Assembly (NCBI GenBank): GCA_013327885.1
Contig: JABUMY010000005.1
Span: 186,001 to 250,000 of the forward strand
Direction: 5' to 3'
Length of the DNA: 64,000 nt
Source of the DNA: Flavisolibacter longurius
GTDB lineage: Bacteria > Bacteroidota > Bacteroidia > Chitinophagales > Chitinophagaceae
Under the pieces are notes generated by a model. It worked only from the letters and a program-made list of their open reading frames with translations, had not been told where the DNA came from and ran no database searches. Below are positions 26,485-35,347 of this stretch, in pieces. How positions within the stretch are numbered: the stretch's first letter is position 1; each line of letters opens with the position of its first letter. Both the position numbers and the translations under genes were made by a program.

Positions 26485-27471
26485 ATGTACCGCAAACCTT
26501 TTTCCCAACAGCCTTCGTCGTTTATTTTAGTCCTTAGCTTTTGCCTGCTGGCCCAATTTGTCCAGCCCTTACAGGCACAAAAAACAAACGTTTTTAGCCA
26601 CCAGCTTTCCGTGCTGACGGAGAACGACCGCTATGTATTCAAAGGCAAGGATGGCTATTATACCAATGGCCTCCTTCTGCGCTATACAAAGGCGGCACCG
26701 CAGGCAGAAAAAGGCAGTAAGCGGCTGCATCATTTCAGCCTGGGACAAAAGATCTTCATGCCATATTCGCGGAGAGTTTACGTGGTGAATGAGATCGATC
26801 GCCCCATTTCAGGCTATCTTTTCCTGCAATACAACCGCTCCCATTTTAAAACGCCGCAAACACTCTGGCTGTGGGGTGTTTCGGCCGACGCCATTGGCGA
26901 TGCTTCGGGAGCCCGGCAGGTACAAAACACATTTCACAACTGGATTGGTGTCAACAGCAACTACTGGGGCTGGGTGTGGGACTACCAGGTAAAAAGCCAG
27001 CTTGGACTGAATATACATGGCCAGTTTGCCAAAGGACTTATCACTGGCACAGCAGCCGCAAAAACGCAGCTGGTTCCCATTACCAAAGCAACGCTGGGAA
27101 CCAGCTTTACCAACATCAGCCAGGGCCTGGCCATCCAATTTGGGCAACTGGCCACGCAGGACCAAAGTGCGTTTTGGGATGCCGCACCGGGCACAGCTCC
27201 CGGGCAGAAAATGGAATGGGCGTTTTATTACCAGCCCGAGGTGATGTACCAGGCTTACAACGCCACCATCCAGGGCGGGCTGTTCCGGGAGAACAAAGGT
27301 CCGATCACAGCCGATCCTGAGCCCCTCGTCTTCACCCACCAGGTGGGCTTTTTTCTTTCCGGTGGTCGCTACCAGGCCCGCCTGGCCGCTAACTTCCAGG
27401 GAAAAGAAGCCAAGTCGCAGCACTTCTCGCATAGCTATGGCAGTGTGCAGGTAGCTTACCGCTTTCGCTAA
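26485..27471 (+). CDS. LpxR-like lipid A deacylase, outer membrane
   Basis: A 328-residue outer membrane protein of the LpxR/DUF2219 family, enzymes that remove the 3'-acyloxyacyl group of lipid A. After a signal peptide (MYRKPFSQQ to LQAQ), the conserved ENDRY...GYYTNGL stretch appears near residue 45, and a second family stretch GDASGARQVQNTFHNWIG near 145. The rest alternates polar and aromatic residues as in a 12-strand barrel, ending in VQVAYRFR with a terminal basic residue. The ATG at 26485 is chosen over an upstream TTG because it gives the signal peptide and follows a -7 element. Confidence 0.82.
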   Translation: MYRKPFSQQPSSFILVLSFCLLAQFVQPLQAQKTNVFSHQLSVLTENDRYVFKGKDGYYTNGLLLRYTKAAPQAEKGSKRLHHFSLGQKIFMPYSRRVYVVNEIDRPISGYLFLQYNRSHFKTPQTLWLWGVSADAIGDASGARQVQNTFHNWIGVNSNYWGWVWDYQVKSQLGLNIHGQFAKGLITGTAAAKTQLVPITKATLGTSFTNISQGLAIQFGQLATQDQSAFWDAAPGTAPGQKMEWAFYYQPEVMYQAYNATIQGGLFRENKGPITADPEPLVFTHQVGFFLSGGRYQARLAANFQGKEAKSQHFSHSYGSVQVAYRFR

Positions 27472-27621
27472 AAACAGCTTCTGTTTGCCCTGCCAGCAAT
27501 GCTTTTCGGGCATGGCCATTCCTTATACGACAGGCTCCCGGTATTTTGAACGGCGCCGGCCTTCGCCTATCTTCGGTCTGCGGAGAAAGGGTTTGTGGAT
27601 CAGCCCATGTAAACATGCTAT

Positions 27622-28569
27622 ATGAAGAATATTAAAATTATTGAAGTGCCCTCGGAGATCGGCGCTGGTACCCGCGGTGCGTCGCTGGGGATCGAGGCGA
27701 TCAAGATCGCGGCACTTGATTTTATGAGCAGCTTCTTTATTCATTTTCCTTCCGAAAAAATTCCGCACGACAACAAGCTGCTTTACGAACCCATCGAATC
27801 GCCCTACGCCAAACGCATCAAAGGCATTGTTTCCATGTACGAAAAGGTGAGCAAGGCCGTGCAGGAATCCATCAAAACAAACTTTTTTCCGGTTGTGCTC
27901 AGCGGTGACCACAGCATTGCCGGTGGCACCATTGCCGGTATTAAAATGGCCAAGCCCAAAAGCAAACTGGGTGTGATCTGGATCGATGCGCATGCCGACC
28001 TGCACACGCCTTACACCACGCCTTCGGGCAACATGCACGGCATGCCGCTTTCGGCTTCCATCAACGAAGACAACCGCGAATGTGCCGTACACGATCTTGA
28101 TCCGGAAACCGCCAAGCAATGGCACTACCTGAAGAACATCGGCAAGATCGCTCCCAAGATCTTACCGGAGGATATTGTGTTTGTTTCGCTGCGGGATTAC
28201 GAAAAAGAAGAAAAAGCCCTGATTGAAAAATACGGCATGAAGGTGATCACCACCAAAGAAGTGCGCAGCAAAGGTGTGGAGAACATTGTGCGGTCCATTA
28301 CCCGTTACTTCTCCGACTGCTCCGATATTTATGTTTCGTTTGATGTGGACTCGTTAGATTCTTCGCTCACAAGAGGCACCGGTACACCGGTAAGCAATGG
28401 CCTGCGGGAACGGGAAGCGGAAGACCTGGTGAGCAAATTGATGCAGAACCGCAAGGTCTGTTGCCTGGAGATCACCGAAGTAAATCCTACACTGGACAAA
28501 GAAAACCTGATGGCTGAAATTGCTTTTAATATTTTGCAGCGCAGTGTGAACGTGCTGATGATGAGCTGA
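27622..28569 (+). CDS. Arginase family ureohydrolase, probably arginase
   Basis: A 315-residue ureohydrolase with a binuclear manganese site. Metal ligands are visible in order: GDHSIAGG near residue 95, DAHADLH near 122-128, and SFDVDSLD near 237, with a Glu in CCLEITEVNP near 282. The N-terminal VPSEIGAGTRGASLGIEAI fits arginases of Bacteroidota, which hydrolyse arginine to ornithine and urea; agmatinase or formimidoylglutamase cannot be fully excluded. It appears cytoplasmic and monocistronic, followed by a GTGAGTGG-word spacer at 28570-28610. Confidence 0.87.
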   Translation: MKNIKIIEVPSEIGAGTRGASLGIEAIKIAALDFMSSFFIHFPSEKIPHDNKLLYEPIESPYAKRIKGIVSMYEKVSKAVQESIKTNFFPVVLSGDHSIAGGTIAGIKMAKPKSKLGVIWIDAHADLHTPYTTPSGNMHGMPLSASINEDNRECAVHDLDPETAKQWHYLKNIGKIAPKILPEDIVFVSLRDYEKEEKALIEKYGMKVITTKEVRSKGVENIVRSITRYFSDCSDIYVSFDVDSLDSSLTRGTGTPVSNGLREREAEDLVSKLMQNRKVCCLEITEVNPTLDKENLMAEIAFNILQRSVNVLMMS

Positions 28570-28677
28570 GATGGTGAGTGGTCAGTAGTGAGTGGTGAGT
28601 AGCTTCACATAGTTTAAAAAGATAAGATTAATACAGTTGCTGTTTTTGGGAGGCTGTGATTTTCGAAATAAAATTTT

Positions 28678-29271
28678 ATGAAGGCATTTTTGTTCTTGGT
28701 CCTGGTTTGTTTTTCGGTAACGGTTTTTGCGCAGGACAGTTATACCGATTCGTTGCAAACGTTTCGGAAGGAATATATAGAAACCCACGAAGTAGTGTTG
28801 GGCAAAGACCGGTCGAAGATGGCCTTCTATCCTATTGCCGGTGACTACCGCGTGGTGGCATCCTTTACCAAAGCAACCAACAGCCAATGGCTTTCGTTTC
28901 CCACGTCGGGAAAGATCAACAAGGTGTATAAAGTCTACGGAACACTTTCCTTTGTTTTGAACGGACAGCCTTTGCAACTGAACTTGTACCAGTCGCAGGA
29001 CCTGGCGCAGCGGGAAAAATACCGCAACTACATTTTCCTTCCCTTTACCGACAGCACCAATGCCCACGAAACGTATGAGGGTGGCCGTTACCTTGACCTG
29101 ACCACAAAGGACATCCACAACAACACGCTGATTCTTGATTTCAACAAAGCGTACAATCCTTATTGTGCTTACGTGAGCGGCAAATACAACTGCCCTATTC
29201 CGCCAAAGGAAAATGCACTGCCGGTTGCTATCAAAGCGGGTGAGAAAGCCTATGCAGCATCCAGCCACTAG
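28678..29271 (+). CDS. DUF1684 family exported protein
   Basis: A 197-residue protein with a signal peptide (MKAFLFLVLVCFSVTVFAQ). The mature part carries DUF1684 hallmarks: YEGGRYLDL near residue 138, DFNKAYNPYCAY near 160 and YNCPIPPKENALPVAIKAGE at the C terminus. Function is not known; the family resembles small beta-rich proteins. Its stop is only 3 bp from the stop of the convergent reductase gene, so no terminator separates them. Confidence 0.88.
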   Translation: MKAFLFLVLVCFSVTVFAQDSYTDSLQTFRKEYIETHEVVLGKDRSKMAFYPIAGDYRVVASFTKATNSQWLSFPTSGKINKVYKVYGTLSFVLNGQPLQLNLYQSQDLAQREKYRNYIFLPFTDSTNAHETYEGGRYLDLTTKDIHNNTLILDFNKAYNPYCAYVSGKYNCPIPPKENALPVAIKAGEKAYAASSH

Positions 29272-29274
29272 ATC

Positions 29275-30162
29275 TTACTGAAAGGTCTTTTGCAAGCCTT
29301 CGGCAAAGGAGACTGGTTGGTAACCGAGGTCACGTTTTGCTTTGGCAATCGCAAAGCCGGTTTTGGGTGGTCGCGCCGCCGGCTGGTCAAATTCTTCTGC
29401 CTTTACGGCTGTAATAAGAGAAGTATCGAGGCCTAAATACTGTGCTGTTTCCACTGCTACTTCGTAGGGCGTTCGCACGTCTTCGCCGGAAAGATGATAG
29501 ATACCTTCCGCGCCTTTTTCAATAATGGCCACAATGCCAGCAGCCATGTCTTCAATATAGGTTGGCGTTCGCTCCTGGTCGGTAAGTATCTTGAGCGGCC
29601 TTCCCTCCCGCAGAGATTTAGCCGTATTGGTCACAATGTTTTCCCGTCCCGAAAACGTTTTGCCATAAGCCAGTACCGTTCGCACAACGCTCCATGCAAA
29701 GGGATATTTCATTACTTCGTCCTCGGCCAGCAATTTCGTTTGTCCGTAATAGTTAACCGGTGCCCGGTGGTCATCTTCCTTGTAAAAACCTTTATCGCCA
29801 CTGAAAACAAAATCGGTTGACAAAAAAATAAATTGGGCCTTGTTCGCTGCCGCAGCTTCCAGCAGGTTGAGCGTGCCGGTTACATTGGAAAGAAAAGCAG
29901 CTTCGCGATTCAGCTCACATTCATCGGGCTTAGAGATGGCGCCGCAGTGCACGACGGTATCAGGCTTTGTTGCCGCAAACGTTTTGGCAACACTTTTCTT
30001 GTCGGTAAAATCCATTGACAGGCAACGAAAATTATCGCCCCTGAAAGGCAGGCGATTGGGTCCTTTGCCAGTCGCAATCACGCCATACCCTTTTTGCAAA
30101 AGCTGCTGCACCAGGTAATAACCCAAAAAGCCGTTGGCGCCGGTAACAAGAATTGTTGACAT
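29275..30162 (-). CDS. RmlD-like SDR sugar nucleotide reductase
   Basis: A 295-residue extended short-chain dehydrogenase with a Rossmann nucleotide site VTGANGFLG at residues 6-14 and catalytic Tyr/Lys in NYYGQTKLLAE near 138. The pattern (CGAISKPDECELNREAAFLS, then STDFVFSGDKG) resembles dTDP-4-dehydrorhamnose reductase RmlD, but no other dTDP-rhamnose gene is nearby, so the substrate is open. It follows pafA by 11 bp and is probably cotranscribed with it. Confidence 0.85.
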   Translation of the reverse strand: MSTILVTGANGFLGYYLVQQLLQKGYGVIATGKGPNRLPFRGDNFRCLSMDFTDKKSVAKTFAATKPDTVVHCGAISKPDECELNREAAFLSNVTGTLNLLEAAAANKAQFIFLSTDFVFSGDKGFYKEDDHRAPVNYYGQTKLLAEDEVMKYPFAWSVVRTVLAYGKTFSGRENIVTNTAKSLREGRPLKILTDQERTPTYIEDMAAGIVAIIEKGAEGIYHLSGEDVRTPYEVAVETAQYLGLDTSLITAVKAEEFDQPAARPPKTGFAIAKAKRDLGYQPVSFAEGLQKTFQ

Positions 30163-30173
30163 GGGCAGGGCCG

Positions 30174-31796
30174 TTATTTTCTGACTTCTTCAATTACTTT
30201 TCCAATGCTGGCATTGGGCATTTGAATTTGCAGCAGCGCCGCCACCGTTGGTGCAATGTCGGTCATGTATACCTCGCGGTTGCTTTGTCCCTGCTTAATG
30301 CCCCAACCATACCAGAGCAGTGGGATGTGCGAGTCGTAAGGATTCCAGGAGCCATGCGTGGTGCCCCTGCTGCCGCCTTCGAACCACTGCGGCCGGTACA
30401 CAAACTGTATATCGCCGCTGTATTTCTGGTGGTAGCCGTTCACTACCATCATTTCTACCTGCCTGGGCAACCCAGCGGCAGGAATGTTCTCCAGGTCTAC
30501 CGCTTTTTCAATGGAGGGCTGTGCCAGCAAGGTTTCAATCACCAGGCTTTTCACGGCGGCCTTGTCAAGCTTTTTTTCCAGCAGTATATCGCGGTTCAGG
30601 AAAACCTGGTAGTTGATGATGGTTTGAATATAACTGCCATTGCCATACGTTTTTTGCAGCACTTCATTCAGGGTGCGTTGTAATGCCGTTGCATTGGCAA
30701 GGCCCGCCGGCAGCTTGTTTTCCCAGGCAAAACCCGGCACATGCGCCACGGCATGGTCAGCCGTTAAAAAGAGTAGGTATTGTCCCTCGCCAATCCTGCC
30801 ATCCAGGTAAGTCATAAAATCAGCCAGGTCTTTATCTAACCGCAGGTACATGTCTTCTACCTCAATGGAATTGGGGCCGAACGTATGGCCGATATAATCC
30901 GGCGAAGAAAAGCTCACCGCAAGGAAATCCGTTACGCCTCTTGCCCCAAGGGCCTCTCCTTCAACGGCTGCTTTGGCCGCATCCACTGTAAAACTGTTGC
31001 CGTAAGGCGACACGCGGAAAGCCGCATACCTGGCACTTTTGATCGTATCCAGGCGGTGCTCAAATGTATTGTCTTCGCCGGGTATGCCACCTTCGTAAGG
31101 CTTTGCATCGGCTGTGCTTTGCACATAGGTTTCAATTGGGTATAATGTTTTCCAGCTTTTGGCGAGGTAAGCTTCGGGAAGTTTTTTTGCGTTGAGCTGT
31201 GTCATCCACTTCGGAAGGTTTTGCATGTAGTAGGTGCTGCTGATCCAACCGCCCGAAGCATCGTCAAACCAATACGCTGCATTGGCGGTATGACCCGCAG
31301 GCAGAATAGCGCCACGGTCTTTTAAGGCAATGCCGATAGTTTTGCTTCGAAAGTTGGTGCTCAACCGCAATTCATCGGTGATGGTATTGGCGATCATATT
31401 GCGTGGCGACATTTCGCCGGCACCAGACGTGGAGCCCACGCTGCGCACCGTGCTGTCGTCGGTACAATAGATATATTGGTTGGTGTACCGGTTAAACCAA
31501 TTGTTGCCAAGAATGCCATTGAGCGAAGGCACACTGCCCGTGTACACACTGGCATGGCCTGCGGCTGTATAGGTTGGCGTAAAGGGCATAAATGTATTCT
31601 CACAGCTAAAGCCTTCGCCCAGCATGCGCTTAAAGCCACCTTCGCCGAACCGCTCCTGGAAGCGATAGAGGTAATCCCATCGCATCTGGTCAACCATGAT
31701 CCCTACCACCAATTTTGGTTTCGTGGGCTTAACGGGTGTTTGCGCTTGTGCATAGAATACGATCAACAAAAGAAAAGCAGTTACACTCTTTTTCAT
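30174..31796 (-). CDS. pafA: PafA-type alkaline phosphatase
   Basis: A 540-residue secreted phosphatase of the alkaline phosphatase superfamily, releasing phosphate from monoesters in the periplasm. After the signal peptide (MKKSVTAFLLLIVFYAQAQ) come zinc ligand Asp36 in GIMVDQMRWDY, the Thr77 nucleophile in PTYTAAGHAS, the second metal set in SPDYIGHTFGP and LTADHAVAHVPG, and a last His in HGSWNPYDSHIPLLWYG. This arrangement is that of the calcium-independent PafA described in flavobacteria. First gene of a probable two-gene unit with the RmlD-like reductase. Confidence 0.92.
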   Translation of the reverse strand: MKKSVTAFLLLIVFYAQAQTPVKPTKPKLVVGIMVDQMRWDYLYRFQERFGEGGFKRMLGEGFSCENTFMPFTPTYTAAGHASVYTGSVPSLNGILGNNWFNRYTNQYIYCTDDSTVRSVGSTSGAGEMSPRNMIANTITDELRLSTNFRSKTIGIALKDRGAILPAGHTANAAYWFDDASGGWISSTYYMQNLPKWMTQLNAKKLPEAYLAKSWKTLYPIETYVQSTADAKPYEGGIPGEDNTFEHRLDTIKSARYAAFRVSPYGNSFTVDAAKAAVEGEALGARGVTDFLAVSFSSPDYIGHTFGPNSIEVEDMYLRLDKDLADFMTYLDGRIGEGQYLLFLTADHAVAHVPGFAWENKLPAGLANATALQRTLNEVLQKTYGNGSYIQTIINYQVFLNRDILLEKKLDKAAVKSLVIETLLAQPSIEKAVDLENIPAAGLPRQVEMMVVNGYHQKYSGDIQFVYRPQWFEGGSRGTTHGSWNPYDSHIPLLWYGWGIKQGQSNREVYMTDIAPTVAALLQIQMPNASIGKVIEEVRK

Positions 31797-31813
31797 TCTT
31801 TAGATTTACGTGA

Positions 31814-31821
31814 CAAAAATA
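31814..31821 (-). promoter_or_regulatory. Candidate -7 element for pafA
   Basis: The minus strand reads TATTTTTG, a TAnnTTTG match ending 17 bp before the ATG. The -33 element is not clear. Confidence 0.5.
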
Positions 31822-31871
31822 CTGGCTGCACCAGATGAGCTTCATGAATTCTTTTTTAAGAAACAAGAGAA

Positions 31872-32678
31872 ATGAAAAAGTACTTTATTTTTTCGTTGCT
31901 TCTCCTATGCAAGAATGCATTTGCGCAAAAAGGGTTGGACGAGATGATCGCCGCAGAAAAAAGTTTTGCCCTGCATTCGGTTTTGCACGGAACAAAAGAA
32001 GCCTTTTTACAATTTGCCGATACCGCATCAACAATGTTTACCAACGGCGAACCGGTAAACGGCTACCAACTTTGGCAAGGACGTCCCAATAAACCCGGCG
32101 TATTGAATTGGCGGCCGCGCTATGCCGAAATTGCGGCTTCCGGCGACTTTGGCTATACCTGCGGTCCCTGGACCTTTCAGCCCGGCACAACTGCAGACAA
32201 GGCCGTCGCCAACGGCTATTATTTTACCGTTTGGAAAAAGAACAGTGCCGGTGAATGGAAATTCATTCTTGATATTGGTGCCGATACCGGTCCGGTAATG
32301 GAAGATACCATTGTGCAGGTTCAAAAGGCCGAAACACGCAAGGGTCTTGAGATAACAATGCTGGAAGCCGAAGCGGATTTTATCCGCCATTATAAAATGG
32401 ATTCGGTAAAAGCCTATGCACTTTGTACGTCGGGAAATGCGTTGCTAGCCAAGGAAGGAAGCGGTATTGAAGACAAGACAAAATTTAGTCAATCCTCATC
32501 GAATGCCAACGAAGGCACCATTTCGTTTTCTGCCCTGGGCAGCGGGCTGGCTCCCAGCGGCGACCTTGGCTTTGTTTACGGCACCGTCACGCTCAACGGT
32601 AAAAAAGAAGGCTACCTGCGTATTTGGCGAAACGAATCCAGGGGCTGGAAGCTTGCCCTGCAACTGGTTCGGCTCTAA
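31872..32678 (+). CDS. Exported NTF2/DUF4440-like protein
   Basis: A 268-residue protein with a signal peptide (MKKYFIFSLLLLCKNAFAQ) and two related halves. The first (about 20-140) reads as a SnoaL/DUF4440-like domain (MIAAEKSFALHSVLHGTKEA, DFGYTCGPWTFQ, FTVWKKNSAGEWKFILDIG). The second (about 155-268) repeats the pattern (MLEAEADFIRHYKMDSVKAY, GDLGFVYGTVTLNGKKEGYL, WRNESRGWKLALQLV). No catalytic residues can be assigned. It lies divergently from pafA, 75 bp apart. Confidence 0.7.
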   Translation: MKKYFIFSLLLLCKNAFAQKGLDEMIAAEKSFALHSVLHGTKEAFLQFADTASTMFTNGEPVNGYQLWQGRPNKPGVLNWRPRYAEIAASGDFGYTCGPWTFQPGTTADKAVANGYYFTVWKKNSAGEWKFILDIGADTGPVMEDTIVQVQKAETRKGLEITMLEAEADFIRHYKMDSVKAYALCTSGNALLAKEGSGIEDKTKFSQSSSNANEGTISFSALGSGLAPSGDLGFVYGTVTLNGKKEGYLRIWRNESRGWKLALQLVRL

Positions 32679-32762
32679 AGATTTTCGCCCCTGCATCTGC
32701 CATCCCACCGTCAAATTCAGCCTGTTAAACCGGTACGGAAGGCGCTTTCCGCCCGATTTCCT

Positions 32763-32770
32763 TATTTTTG
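32763..32770 (+). promoter_or_regulatory. Candidate -7 element with long leader before SPT-like gene
   Basis: TATTTTTG matches TAnnTTTG. Transcription from here would give a leader of about 210 nt before the ATG at 32989. The leader 32775-32988 has no clear hairpin or leader peptide that I can support; its last 45 nt are CCAAAC-type words. Confidence 0.45.
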
Positions 32771-32988
32771 CGGCAATTTTCTGAACGGGTATGGTAAGGA
32801 CTGTTGTTTCGCACTCAATGCGAAAAATGTGCAGCGCATCTTTCAATGTTGTCGCCGCCCAACCAACAGTGTTGTGCAAACGAAATCCTAACCGTACAGA
32901 CAACCACCAACTAAAAAATCTATTTGTAACTGATTTGGCAATTGGCCCTTCAACCCCAAACGCCAAACCCCAAACCTAAAACAGATTT

Positions 32989-34248
32989 ATGGCAGACATT
33001 TTTGAACGTCTCGTGAAAAACTACGGCCCACTGGGTCAGCACCGTGAAAGAGCCTATGGCTATTTTGCTTTCCCAAAACTGGAAGGTGAAATTGGCAACC
33101 GCATGAATTTCCGCGGAAAAGAAGTGATCGTATGGAGCCTGAACAACTACCTCGGCCTGGCCAATCACCCCGATATCCGTAAGGCCGACCGCGATGGTGC
33201 CGAGCAATACGGACTGGCTTACCCCATGGGTGCCCGCATGATGAGCGGCAACAGTAATTACCACGAGCAACTGGAAAGAGAGCTGGCCGAATTTGAAGGA
33301 AAAGAAGATGCCTGTTTGCTGAACTATGGCTACCAGGGAATGGTGAGCATCATTGATGTGCTGTGCAGCCGTCATGATGTGATTGTGTACGATGCCGAAA
33401 GCCATGCCTGTATCATTGATGGTGTGCGCCTGCACCCCGGCCAGCGCTATGTGTTCAAGCACAACGATCTGGAAGATTTTGAAAAGCAAATGCAGCGGGC
33501 ATCTGCCATTGTGGAGAAGCAAGGCCAGGGCGGCATCCTGGTGATCACCGAAGGCGTGTTTGGCATGGCCGGCGACCAGGGCAAACTGAAAGAGATTCTG
33601 GCCCTCAAAGGAAAATATAACTTCCGCATTCTGGTGGACGATGCCCATGGTTTTGGTACCCTGGGTGCCACCGGTGCCGGTGCCGGCGAAGCACAAGGCG
33701 TGCAGGACCAGATTGACCTATATTTCTCTACGTTCGCCAAGTCCATGGCCTCCATTGGAGCCTTTGTGGCCGGCGACCGCCAGATCATTGATTATATCCG
33801 CTGGAACATCCGCAGCCAGATCTTTGCCAAGAGCTTGCCGATGCCGATTACCCTCGGCAACCTGAAGCGCCTTGAAATGCTGCGCAACCTGCCCGAAATG
33901 CGGGAAAAGCTTTGGAATAATGCCCTGAAACTGCAGGCTGGTCTGAAAGAACGCGGCTTTGACATTGGCAATACCGATACCATGGTTACGCCTGTGTACA
34001 TGAAGGGTGGCGTGGAAGAAGCAACCGCAATGGTAATGGACCTGCGGGAAAATTACGGCGTGTTTGCTTCTGTTGTGGTTTATCCTGTAATCCCGAAAGG
34101 ACACATTATCTACCGCCTGATTCCTACGGCTGCGCATACCGACCAAGACATCGAGGACACACTGAAAGCTTTCAGCGAAACAAAAGCCAAGTTGGATGCC
34201 GGTGCCTACAAAGTAGAAGCCATTCCGGATATGGCCGAAGCGAGATAA
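32989..34248 (+). CDS. spt: Alpha-oxoamine synthase, probable serine palmitoyltransferase
   Basis: A 419-residue PLP-dependent enzyme of the alpha-oxoamine synthase family (SPT, KBL, BioF, HemA). Motifs: SLNNYLGLANHP near residue 50, the substrate-loop ARMMSGNSNYHEQLERELAEF, LVDDAHGFGTLG near 215 with the cofactor Asp, and Lys250 in TFAKSMASIGAF as the PLP lysine. The combination of RSQIFAKSLPMP after the lysine and the Bacteroidota host favours serine palmitoyltransferase, the first enzyme of sphingolipid synthesis, over BioF or Kbl. No bio or tdh gene is adjacent, which fits. The enzyme is soluble. A strong terminator follows. Confidence 0.75.
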   Translation: MADIFERLVKNYGPLGQHRERAYGYFAFPKLEGEIGNRMNFRGKEVIVWSLNNYLGLANHPDIRKADRDGAEQYGLAYPMGARMMSGNSNYHEQLERELAEFEGKEDACLLNYGYQGMVSIIDVLCSRHDVIVYDAESHACIIDGVRLHPGQRYVFKHNDLEDFEKQMQRASAIVEKQGQGGILVITEGVFGMAGDQGKLKEILALKGKYNFRILVDDAHGFGTLGATGAGAGEAQGVQDQIDLYFSTFAKSMASIGAFVAGDRQIIDYIRWNIRSQIFAKSLPMPITLGNLKRLEMLRNLPEMREKLWNNALKLQAGLKERGFDIGNTDTMVTPVYMKGGVEEATAMVMDLRENYGVFASVVVYPVIPKGHIIYRLIPTAAHTDQDIEDTLKAFSETKAKLDAGAYKVEAIPDMAEAR

Positions 34249-34268
34249 GAAAAAGTTTATCGCATAAA

Positions 34269-34300
34269 AAAAACGCCATCGGTTTCGATGGCGTTTTTTA
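34269..34300 (+). terminator. Intrinsic terminator after SPT-like gene
   Basis: ACGCCATCG pairs with CGATGGCGT around a 4-nt loop, followed by six T residues; A-rich upstream arm extends the stem. It lies about 20 bp past the stop. Confidence 0.92.
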
Positions 34301-34430
34301 TAGGTTTCAGATTGGACAGCTTTCAGCCAGTTGCCATCTTAAAAAAAACACTTGTTTGCCCTAGTCGTCAAACACCACACGCCAACAACTTATCCAGAGA
34401 GAAACAAAACGTAAGCAAAAACTTTCTTTG

Positions 34431-34438
34431 TAAATTTG
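34431..34438 (+). promoter_or_regulatory. Start-proximal -7 element for antitoxin gene
   Basis: TAAATTTG ends 3 nt before the ATG at 34442, a TAnnTTTG match that predicts a leaderless transcript for the toxin-antitoxin pair. Confidence 0.4.
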
Positions 34439-34441
34439 AGT

Positions 34442-34672
34442 ATGTCGTTACAAAAGCTACAACCTAGTTTCAGCAACCTGCAGTTAGAGCTGCTCAAGCT
34501 TTATGCAAATGGCATTTCCGATGAACAGCTTCAGGAAGTGAAATGGCTACTGGGGCGTTATTTTGCAGATAAGGCAACGGAAAAGATGGACAGTTTTATC
34601 GCAGAAAAGAATTTAACGCCGTCCGACATTCTTCAAAAAGCCTCAGAACATCACCGTGCGCATCGTCGTTGA
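34442..34672 (+). CDS. Putative antitoxin of a PIN-family toxin-antitoxin pair
   Basis: A 76-residue protein (MSLQKLQPSFSNLQLELLKL...) with predicted helices, LQLELLKLYANGISDEQLQE and VKWLLGRYFADKATEKMDS, and a basic end HHRAHRR. Small proteins of this type precede PIN_3-type toxins in Bacteroidota and Cyanobacteria; the helical segment with a following basic tail could bind toxin and operator DNA, but no DNA-binding fold can be assigned. It overlaps the downstream toxin frame by 17 bp. The ATG at 34442 is chosen over an upstream TTG. Confidence 0.7.
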   Translation: MSLQKLQPSFSNLQLELLKLYANGISDEQLQEVKWLLGRYFADKATEKMDSFIAEKNLTPSDILQKASEHHRAHRR

Positions 34673-35066
34673 TACAAACGTTTTTATCAACACTATTGGC
34701 AAGTCCTCGCCACTGCGGTGGATCTTTGACGGTATCATTTCCGGTACCTTCGAACTCTGTATCAGCAACGAAATTTTCTACGAATACTGGGAAATACTGG
34801 ACCAGTAAACCACAGCCGAAGTAGCTGATAATGTGGCAAATTTCCTGGTGACGATTCCTTCCGTGGTTATGGTTCAGCCTACTATGACTTGGAACCTGAT
34901 TACTACAGATGAAGAAGATAATAAATTTGTTGATTGCGCAATAAGTGCAGGAGCTGAATGCCTTATCACCAATGATGCGCATTTCAATACCTTAAAATCG
35001 ATTTCATTTCCATCTGTCACCGTTCTCACACCCGAAGAATTCAAAATGCGGCACGTACAGCAATAA
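34656..35066 (+). pseudogene. PIN-domain toxin gene with an in-frame stop codon
   Basis: From a GTG at 34656 the frame reads VRIVVDTNVFINTIGKSS, the N-terminal strand of a PIN nuclease with its first catalytic Asp. After 50 codons it meets TAA (34806-34808), and then continues in the same frame to 35066 with TTAEVADNVANFLV, the acidic ITTDEEDNKFVDCAIS and CLITNDAHFNTL, which hold the remaining PIN acidic residues. The two halves join into a full-length PIN_3-type toxin of about 136 residues. A single substitution of AAA (Lys) to TAA would explain it. The gene is probably dead, leaving the antitoxin intact; a sequencing error or readthrough are alternatives. Confidence 0.8.
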
Positions 35067-35079
35067 TCAGCATTCCATC

Positions 35080-35238
35080 TTAACTACCCCTGTTGGCACC
35101 TGTTGACCGCACTTTCTTTGTTACGTTTGGCGTTTTGGACGAAGCCGACTTGATAAATTTAGAACTATTGCCGGCTGCGTTTTTATTCGCTCCCTGCTGC
35201 TTGCCATTTGTTTTTTTGTTGTTATTTAAGATCGACAT
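35080..35238 (-). CDS. Small basic Asn/Lys/Ser-rich protein
   Basis: A 52-residue protein starting MSILNNNKKTNGKQQGANKN and ending KKVRSTGANRGS. It has no hydrophobic stretch, no cysteine, and is strongly basic and probably disordered, as small nucleic-acid or ribosome-associated proteins often are. Upstream on its strand a near -7 element (TATATTTA) is seen about 26 nt before the ATG. A longer in-frame start at 35298 exists but adds residues from the leader. No family is recognised; small basic proteins ending in GxxRGS feel familiar from related genomes, but that is memory, not evidence. Confidence 0.5.
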   Translation of the reverse strand: MSILNNNKKTNGKQQGANKNAAGNSSKFIKSASSKTPNVTKKVRSTGANRGS

Positions 35239-35347
35239 GGTTTTTGTTTTTGATCCTATAAATATACCGCCGTTTGTGTTACCAGAAAACTCGGGCACAC
35301 GAAGCTGCTGTTAAAAGGCATCTTTTGTTTTGGAATAACTTTAGCCA

